Shown: piece after piece, positions 49,623 through 55,790 of the stretch | Numbering within the stretch: the stretch's first letter is position 1 | Layout: every line of letters begins with the position of its first letter | Assembly (NCBI RefSeq): GCF_001942465.1 | Contig: NZ_MKJY01000299.1 | Span: forward strand, 1-55,790 | DNA: 55,790 nucleotides | From: Actinomadura sp. CNU-125 | GTDB taxonomy: Bacteria > Actinomycetota > Actinomycetes > Streptosporangiales > Streptosporangiaceae | Direction: 5' to 3' | The notes under the pieces: model-generated | Database searches by the model: none | The model's input: only the letters and a program-made list of their open reading frames with translations | Told to the model about the DNA's origin: nothing | Program-made: the position numbers and the translations under genes

Positions 49623-49771
49623 TGCTGCGATGGATCCGGGCGAGAGCCCAACGGCGCCGGGCGCCCGAGGTCGTCCACGTGCATGTGGGCGGGGACGTTC
49701 TGCCGCTCGCCGAGCTGGAACAGTGGCTTGCTGGTGCGCTGGCTGACCTCCGCAAGCAGGGGCGGCTCTGA
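49622..49771 (+). CDS. small protein resembling the tape measure C terminus, 49 aa
   Basis: ATG 49622 overlaps the tape measure stop (TGATG). The product ends in HVHVGGDVLPLAELEQWLAG then ALADLRKQGRL, which parallels the tape measure end (ELHNHGVIGSRLELQDWL ... DLKKRGRI). A short basic N terminus precedes it. Its TGA overlaps ATG 49771. Real by overlaps and codon use; perhaps a tail tip adaptor. Confidence 0.6.
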   Translation: MLRWIRARAQRRRAPEVVHVHVGGDVLPLAELEQWLAGALADLRKQGRL

Positions 49772-50124
49772 TGGCGCTGAGCACCACCGCGGCGACCACG
49801 ATGCTGGACGCCGTCGCGGTCGACGCCGACTATGCGTCGCTGCACACCGCCGACCCCGGCAGCACGGGCGCATCCGAGGTGACCGGCGGATCCCCTGCCT
49901 ACGCGCGGCAGGCGATCACGTGGAACGCGGCGTCGGCCGGGAACCTCGACTCGTCGAACGCACCCAACTTCGACGTGCCAAGCGGGACGACGATCACCCA
50001 CTGGGGTGTCTGGTCGGCCTCCTCGGGTGGGACGTTCCTGTTCGGCGGATCCCTGTCCGCGCCGGAATCGTACGGCTCCCAGGGCGACTACACGCTGACC
50101 GACGCCGACTACACGCTCAGCTAG
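49771..50124 (+). CDS. beta-rich tail protein, 117 aa
   Basis: ATG 49771. YASLHTADPGSTGASEVTGG then YARQAITWNAASAGNLDSS and THWGVWSASSGGTFLFGG: a family common in phage tail clusters (the LHTA.PG..G..E..GG.Y.R pattern). Fibre or tip-associated. Confidence 0.7.
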   Translation: MALSTTAATTMLDAVAVDADYASLHTADPGSTGASEVTGGSPAYARQAITWNAASAGNLDSSNAPNFDVPSGTTITHWGVWSASSGGTFLFGGSLSAPESYGSQGDYTLTDADYTLS

Positions 50125-50131
50125 GCCCCTC

Positions 50132-52941
50132 GTGGTTTCCTTCGTCGCCGCAACGTCCGCGACCGCGTCGACCGGCACCCTCAACATCAACTGGCCGCCC
50201 GGGATCCAGTCGGGTGACCTCGCGATTCTCGCGTGGAACGGTGACGACGGCGCGACGTGGACGGACCCGCTGCCGCTCGCGCTGCTCGGGTCGCGACGTC
50301 CGGCGGCACGCAGGAAGGCCGCATCTACTACCGGGTGTGCACCGGGTCCGAGTCGTCGCCGCTCGCGTTGACGCAGTCGGTCATCAACAAGCAGACGGCG
50401 ATCATCGTCGTGTACCGGGGCGTGTCCACCACCACCCCGATCGACGCGTGGGCGTCCCGGCAGGAGACGGTCGCGGGCACAACGCACGCGAACCCGCAGG
50501 TGACCACCGTCGCCGCGAACGCCCCCGCCACGACGTTCATCATGGAGCGGTTCACCGACTCCAGCCCGAACTACACGCCCCCGACCGGCTACACCGAACG
50601 CGCGAACCCCACCCCGGCCGGGGGCGGCGGGTCGACGTCGGCGGCGGCTGCGGACGACGGCCTCGCGGTGGCGCGGGGCGCGGGGACGAACGTCACCCCG
50701 CCCGCATGGTCGAACGGCGTCTCGACGAACAACGTGCTCACGTGGACGATCACACTCACCCCCGCTGACGGTGGCACGTCTCGTGAGGGGACCGGGTCGG
50801 GTTCGGCGACTGGGGCGGGGACGAGCACCGGCAGCAAGTCGACGGCCGGGACCGGTTCGGGGTCCGCGACGTCGGCTGCGGCGGCTGGGACCGGAACCAA
50901 GTCCGGGTACGGGACCGGGACGGGCGGCGCGGTTGGGTCGGGGACGGGCACCGGGTTCACCACCAAGGTCAACTGGGGTGTCGCGATCGACTGGGACGGC
51001 GACGGGTTCACCTCTGCGGATGATGTGACCGCGCGGGTCCTCGCCCGAGGTGGCCTCACCGCGCAGTACGGCCGGGACCAGACCCGCGAGTTGTCGCCGA
51101 TGGCGGCCGGGGCGGGCGATTTCGAGATCGATAACGCGTCGCGGGACTACTCGCCCGACAACCTCGCGTCGCCGCTGGTGGGGAAGCTTCTGCCGGGGCG
51201 GTCGGTGCGGATCCGTGCGACGTCGGGCAGCACGTCGCTGAACGAGAACCCCACCTTCGACACGACGGTGGCGGGCTGGACCGGGCACCTGTGCACGGTC
51301 GCGCACTCCACGGCGCAGGTGCACCCGGACGGGGTCGGGTCGATGCTGATCACCCCGGACGGCGGGAACCCTGCGTGCGGTGGCGGGTCGGGGTTGGTTC
51401 CGGTGACGCCGCGGGCGGGGTATTCGGCGTCGCTGTGGGCCTACAGCCCGGGCGGGTGGGACGACATTCGGGTTCTGATCAACTGGTCGGACTCCTCGGA
51501 GGTGTTCCTCGGGTCGTCGGTTGGTGCCGCGGTGGCGGTCCCGGCTGGTGAGTGGACCGAGGTGGCGTGGAGCTTCACGGCTCCGGATGAGGCGGCGTTC
51601 GCGTCGGTGTGGGCGTGGCAGTCCGCGAACCCCACCGCCGGGGATGCCTGGTACGCGTGGGATGTGCGGGTCGCGCCGGACGAGTCCGTGGCGACGATGC
51701 TGCAGGGGTTCGTCGACGACTACGACCTCAAACCCGCACCGAAAGAACGGTCGGTCGCGTTCACGCTGCTGGACGCGGTCGCGAAGCTCCGCGGCGCGAA
51801 GGCCACGACGCGCCTGCATCAGGGTGTGCGGACGGGCACCGCGATCGGGTACGTGCTGGACGCGATCGGGTGGCCGTCCCACCTGCGGGACCTCGACCCG
51901 GGCGCGACGACGGCCCGGTGGTGGTGGGTGGAGGACGCGGACGCGTTCGAGGCCATCCAGGATCTGGTGCGGGCGGAGGGCCCGCCCGCGATGCTCACGT
52001 CCGATGAGCTCGGGCGGATCGTGTTCCGCGACCGGCACCACCGCATCCTGTCGCCGCGCGCGACGCGCTCCTACGCCACGTTCACCGACCAGCCCACGGA
52101 TCCGCTGTACATGATGGCGCTCACCTATGACCACGGGTGGGGCGACATCGTCAACTCCGTGAGCGTGAAGGTCGAGGAGAAGGACCCGGCCGCGCTGCCG
52201 GATGAGGTGTGGCAGGAAGAGTCCCTCATCCAGCTCGGAGCCGATGAGGTCCGGGTAATCCGGCCGACGCTCACGAGCCCGGTGGTGAGGCCGTTCGCGA
52301 TCTACGGGGTGCAGACCGGCAGCGTCTCCCACTCGCTGACCGTGGACTCCGGGCAGACGTTGACGCTGCAGCTCACGGCTGGGGCGTCGGGCGCGATCGT
52401 GTCGAACCTGTCCATTCAGGCGCAGGCGGTCGCGACGGCGCGGACGTACACGATCCTTCTGGAGGACGCGGAGTCGATCGCGCAGTACGGGAAGCGGTCG
52501 CTGGACTATGAGGTGCCGTGGGCGGGTGTGCATGACGCGACCGCCGTCGCCACGCTGGTGCTGGCCGCGTCTGCGCAGCGCCGCCCCATCGTGACGATCA
52601 AGCTGCAGTCGATGACACACGCCATGACGCCGCGGCTCGCGCAGCAGCTCATCCGGGCCCTGTCCGACCGCGTCCACGTGGTCGAGGCGGAGACATGCGT
52701 TGACCACGACTTCCACATCGAGAGCATCGACCAGCGGGTTGAGGCGAACGGCCTGTCGCTCGAGACCGACTTCGGGCTGGAACGCGCCGTCGAGCAGGCC
52801 GACAACGTGTTCCGGTTCGACGACCCCGACTACGGGTTCGACAACGGCGTGTTCGCCACGAACGGCCTGTCCGATCCGGAGACGCTCATGATCTTCGACG
52901 AGGACGGGCGCGGGTTCGGCGACGGCGTGTTCGCAACGTGA
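50132..52941 (+). CDS. large minor tail protein with inserted carbohydrate-binding-like module, frame broken, about 936 aa
   Basis: GTG 50132. N-terminal beta domain (NINWPPGIQSGDLAILAWNG). Near 50290 the frame moves -1 and resumes ATSGGTQEGRIYYRVCTGSE. A Gly/Thr/Ser linker at about residues 212-270 precedes NWGVAIDWDGDGFTSADDVT, the actinophage minor tail core. A carbohydrate-binding-like insert (WTGHLCTVAHSTAQVHPDGV to WAWQSANPTAGDAWYAWDVR) sits inside it, then the baseplate-like part to the repeated FDNGVFATNG / FGDGVFAT end. Length 3n+2. Probably receptor-facing. Confidence 0.75.
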
Positions 52942-52950
52942 GGGGGTCCT

Positions 52951-53427
52951 GTGGGTGAGGTGGAGTTGCTGCGCGGGGAGTTGGCGCGCCGGGAGCAGGA
53001 GATCGGCCGGCAGGTCGCGCAGGCGGTTGCGCTGGACCTGATGCAGCGGGGGACGCGGACGCTGGAGATCGCGACGCCGCTGAACTTCGTGTGGGCGTAC
53101 GTCTACAGCGGCGAGTGGATCGCGGACTGTCCGTCGGGGTGCGGGAACGCCGAGTTCGTCACGGGCAAGCACCCGCGCGACCGGGGCGTCGCGGGGACGC
53201 GGGGCGCGCCGTATGCGGAGTTCGTGTGCTCATGCTGCCGCTACCGGTGCCCGATCAGCTGGCCGGCGGAGGCGGGGGCGATCAGCGCCGTGCTGGACCG
53301 GCGGCCGGTTCCGCATACGCGGAACTGGTTCCCTCGCGGGCATGCGTTGGCGGTCGCGACGGGGATCCCGACCGGCCAAAGCGTGGATGAGTTGCTGGCT
53401 GAGAACCACGATCACGGAGTGCACTGA
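52951..53427 (+). CDS. hypothetical tail-region protein with Cys clusters, 158 aa
   Basis: GTG 52951 after GAGGGGGTCCT. N-terminal helix ELLRGELARREQEIGRQVAQ, then DCPSGCGNAEFV and FVCSCCRYRCPISWPA: six or more Cys, an unusual number for a virion gene. Function unknown; perhaps a zinc-stabilised tip protein. Confidence 0.65.
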   Translation: MGEVELLRGELARREQEIGRQVAQAVALDLMQRGTRTLEIATPLNFVWAYVYSGEWIADCPSGCGNAEFVTGKHPRDRGVAGTRGAPYAEFVCSCCRYRCPISWPAEAGAISAVLDRRPVPHTRNWFPRGHALAVATGIPTGQSVDELLAENHDHGVH

Positions 53428-53972
53428 TGGCTTGGTCGAGCCCGATGACGGCGGTTGCGGGGGCGGCCTACACGGCCGCGCAGTACAACACCAACACGCG
53501 CGACAACCTGCTGGAGACCGGCCCGGCGAAGGCCACGGCCGCGGGGCGGCTGCTGGTGACGGCCGGGGCGAACAGCCTGGTGGAGCGGGTCGTTCGGCAG
53601 GGCACGAATACCGACGGCGGCTCCACCACGTCGAGCAGCTTCACCGACCTGACCGGGACGACGATCGGCCCGACCGTCACCGCCGTTACTAGCACCATGG
53701 CGCTGATCTGGTTCTCCGCGCAGATGCAATGCAGCGCTGCGGGCGCGGTCACGCAGGTCGCTCTGGCGATCTCGGGCGCGACGACCCGCGCGGCGGACGC
53801 TGAGGTGGACCTGTATACGGACGGGCTCGGTGCGAGCCAGGCGATGCGTTCGAGCGTGGTGCATCTGTACGACGACCTCACCGCCGGAAGTAACACCTGG
53901 ACCATGAAGTACCGCACCGGCGCGGGGACCGGCACTTTCTATGACCGCAGCGTCGGCGTGATGGCGCTCTGA
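53427..53972 (+). CDS. tail fibre-type protein, 181 aa
   Basis: ATG 53427 overlaps the upstream stop. MAWSSPMTAVAGAAYTAAQY then NTNTRDNLLETGPAKATAAG (a trimerising fibre start common in phage fibres) and a beta sandwich C terminus (IWFSAQMQCSAAGAVTQVAL). Likely fibre or base of the tailspike. Confidence 0.7.
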   Translation: MAWSSPMTAVAGAAYTAAQYNTNTRDNLLETGPAKATAAGRLLVTAGANSLVERVVRQGTNTDGGSTTSSSFTDLTGTTIGPTVTAVTSTMALIWFSAQMQCSAAGAVTQVALAISGATTRAADAEVDLYTDGLGASQAMRSSVVHLYDDLTAGSNTWTMKYRTGAGTGTFYDRSVGVMAL

Positions 53973-53981
53973 GGAGATTTG

Positions 53982-55126
53982 ATGATCAGCGTCAAGGACT
54001 ACGGCGCCACCGGCAACGGCGTGACCGACGACCGGCAGGCGATCCAGGACGCGCTGAATACCGGCGCCCACGTGTACGTCCCGCCCGGGGTGTACGCGAT
54101 CGCGTCCGGGAGCTTGCGGATCTGGCGGCGGACGCGCCTGACGGTGAACCCGGGGGCGGTGATGTTGCGGGCCGGGCCGACGGACGGGCTGATCTCGAAT
54201 GTCGACCCGCGCGGCCCCGAAGGGTACAGCGGCCACGGCGGCATCACGATCGAGGGAGGCGTCTGGGATGTGAACGGCGTCGCGCAGCGTCGTACGCGTG
54301 CGGGATCACGGTGGCGCACTGCGAGGACGTCACCATCCGGGACCTCATCGTGCAGAACACGCCGGGCTGGCACGCACTGGAGATCAACTCGTCGCGGTCG
54401 GTGCTGGTCGACAACTGCAAGTTCCGCGGGTTCCGGCACGACGGCGACCGGAACTTCTCCGAGGCGATCCAACTCGACGGGGCGATCGGCCCGTCCACCG
54501 GGACCGCCCCCTACGACGGCACCATCTGCGACGGTGTCGAGATCCGCTCCTGCCGGTTTGGGGGCGGCGGCGCGGACGGGACCGAGGCGTGGCCGCGCGG
54601 CATCGGCACGCACACCGCACCGTCCACCTGGCACCGCAACATCCGCGTCGCGAACTGCGTGTTCGACGCGCCGAGCTGGTGCGCGATCCGCACCTACTGG
54701 TGGGACCGCGCCGTCATCACCGGCAACCAGGTCGACGGGTCCGCAGGGGACGGCATCGTCGTCGACTACAACTCCCGCTACGTCGAGGTTCACGGGAACC
54801 AGGTGTTCGACTCCGGCGGCAACGGCATCTCGGTCGACCACGGCTGCACGCAGATCAACCTGCGCGACAACGACGTCGTCGGCTCGGGCCAGAGCGCGAA
54901 CAACACCTTCGGCGGTGTGCGGGTCGCGGACTCCGGCTACGTCCGGGTCATCGGGAACACGATCCGCCGGCGGGCGTCCGGGCATGACGCCCGCTACGGC
55001 CTGTGGGTCGAGGATTCCGCCAGCGGGATTCAGCGGTATGGGAACGACTGCCGGTACGGGGGCTATACCGCGGGCGTGGCGGACTTCTCCAGTGGGTCGG
55101 TGACGTCGGCGTCGGACGCGTCCTGA
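53982..55126 (+). CDS. right-handed beta-helix tailspike (pectate-lyase-3-like), frame broken, about 381 aa
   Basis: ATG 53982 behind GAGGAGAT. ISVKDYGATGNGVTDDRQAI is the classic start of pectate-lyase-3 tailspikes; parallel beta-helix coils follow (VTIRDLIVQNTPGWHALEIN, AVITGNQVDGSAGDGIVVDY, RYVEVHGNQVFDSGGNGISV). Near 54288 the frame moves -1. Length 3n+2. Probably binds or cleaves a host surface polysaccharide. Confidence 0.85.
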
Positions 55127-55155
55127 GCTCGTGAGGTGTGCGAGCGGGGGTGACG

Positions 55156-55560
55156 ATGCCTGATGACGCAACCAGATTTCGTCTCGAACGGCTCGAAGAG
55201 ACCCAACGAGATCTCGCGCAGCGGGCCGTACCCACCGACCTGTACGCGCGGGACCGCGCCGAGCATGAGCGGACCATCAATGATCTGCGGGCCGCGCTCA
55301 TTGAGGAGAAAGCGGCCCGGCGGGCAGCGGATGAAGCCGCGCGGATGGCGTGGCAGGCCGCTCTTGAAGCGGAGCGGGTTGCCCGCGAGAAGGCCGACGA
55401 GGACGAAGAGGACGACCGCAAGCGCGACGTCGCGGACATCAAGACGCAGATGGTCAACCGCGGCACGAGCTGGCGGCAGGCCATCTACACCGGGCTGTTC
55501 CCCGTGCTGCTGTTTCTGGCGACGATCTTGTTCCAGCTCAAGGCCGGATCGGGCAAGTAG
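55156..55560 (+). CDS. coiled-coil protein with C-terminal membrane helix, holin-like, 134 aa
   Basis: ATG 55156. Residues 10-100 form a charged coiled coil (RFRLERLEETQRDLAQRAVP, RAALIEEKAARRAADEAARM), followed by one hydrophobic helix AIYTGLFPVLLFLATILFQL and a short basic end. Position after the tail genes suggests the lysis cassette; one membrane helix would fit a holin partner or spanin-like role. No endolysin is visible in the window. Confidence 0.6.
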   Translation: MPDDATRFRLERLEETQRDLAQRAVPTDLYARDRAEHERTINDLRAALIEEKAARRAADEAARMAWQAALEAERVAREKADEDEEDDRKRDVADIKTQMVNRGTSWRQAIYTGLFPVLLFLATILFQLKAGSGK

Positions 55561-55562
55561 CC

Positions 55563-55790
55563 ATGGTTGAGCGGGTGCGGAGTGTGCGCCGGAACGTGGG
55601 CGTGGTCGTGCTGGCGGTCGCGGTGGTCGCGCTGGCGGTGTGGGCGTGGCAATCGGTTCGGGACCTGCAGCACGACAACGAGGCGCTTACGCAGCAGGTG
55701 GAGCAGCTTGGTGGGGTGCCGCTGGTGTCGCCGAAGCCTGGTCCGACCGGGCCGCGGGGTGAGCCGGGTGCTTCGGGTGCGCCGGGCGGG
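55563..55790 (+). CDS. membrane protein with collagen-like repeats, truncated by window end
   Basis: ATG 55563. Residues 11-29 are a membrane helix (VGVVVLAVAVVALAVWAWQ), then a short coiled segment (LQHDNEALTQQVEQLG) and Gly-X-Y collagen-like repeats (GPTGPRGEPGASGAPGG) running off the end. Membrane-anchored collagen-like proteins occur next to actinophage lysis genes. At least 76 residues. Confidence 0.65.
   Translation, partial: MVERVRSVRRNVGVVVLAVAVVALAVWAWQSVRDLQHDNEALTQQVEQLGGVPLVSPKPGPTGPRGEPGASGAPGG

Noticed and set aside
49600..53172. A 1190-codon open frame on the - strand
   Set aside because: Antisense to the tail genes, Arg/Pro-rich and without domains; shadow.
1..55790. Circularly complete genome
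   Set aside because: Joining the window end to its start closes the collagen-like frame after three codons, which may be chance; integrase, endolysin and any DNA polymerase are absent, so completeness cannot be claimed.

Overview
The window is a 55.8-kb piece of a tailed bacteriophage or prophage from a high-GC Gram-positive host. An actinomycete is most likely: coding is visibly very GC-rich with GC-ending codons, starts are often GTG, TGA stops overlap the next start in GTGA or ATGA, and several families (DUF6221-, DUF6011- and DUF6093-like) are typical of actinobacteriophages. The virion genes describe a long-tailed siphovirus with a Mu-like head set: MuF, gpI-like protease, gpT-like capsid protein. 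No integrase, endolysin or DNA polymerase is visible, and both window edges cut through or close to genes, so this is not a complete genome.

Layout. (1) 1-17030, + strand: a dense early operon of about 40 small genes, nearly all overlapping by a few bases. It holds a LexA-like HTH protein, a RusA resolvase, a YspA-like SLOG protein, a TcmP / HNH / ParB-radical-SAM cluster, a replication initiator with an embedded origin (two DnaA boxes plus iterons, about 7171-7343), a DNA methyltransferase, an HGG-motif protein, a zinc-ribbon/HIT protein and an XRE regulator. (2) 17031-17192: structured convergent terminator region. (3) 17193-19601, - strand: an operon headed by a ribbon-helix-helix repressor. 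(4) 19602-19717: divergent control region with three copies of one operator sequence. (5) 19718-22377, + strand: six spaced genes, most separated by hairpins. (6) 22426-30061, - strand: endonuclease VII, a second replication-initiator-like gene with its own internal iterons, an RNA ligase, small genes and a C5 cytosine methyltransferase. (7) 30062-30492: divergent operators, a Phd-like antitoxin, and a promoter/inverted repeat/hairpin switch. (8) 30493-55790, + strand: late genes in the order HTH, terminase, portal, MuF, protease/scaffold, DUF2190-like, capsid, connectors, tail tube, frameshifted tail chaperones, tape measure with NlpC/P60, minor tail, fibre, beta-helix tailspike, a holin-like protein and a truncated collagen-like membrane protein. 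Two lone - strand genes interrupt the head genes.

About 20 genes, including terminase, capsid and tape measure, read as if one base were missing (one, the methyltransferase, also shows an opposite-sense shift). Almost all shifts have the same sense, in GC-rich sequence, on both strands. This looks like systematic deletion error in the sequence rather than decay, so these genes are given as single features spanning the break. The exception is the tail-chaperone shift at a CCCAAAA heptamer, which looks genuinely programmed.

The most interesting elements are the two initiator genes with unrelated internal iteron arrays, the TcmP/ParB-radical-SAM cluster, the RHH operator array, the nested scaffold start inside the protease gene, and the opposite-strand genes in the head operon.
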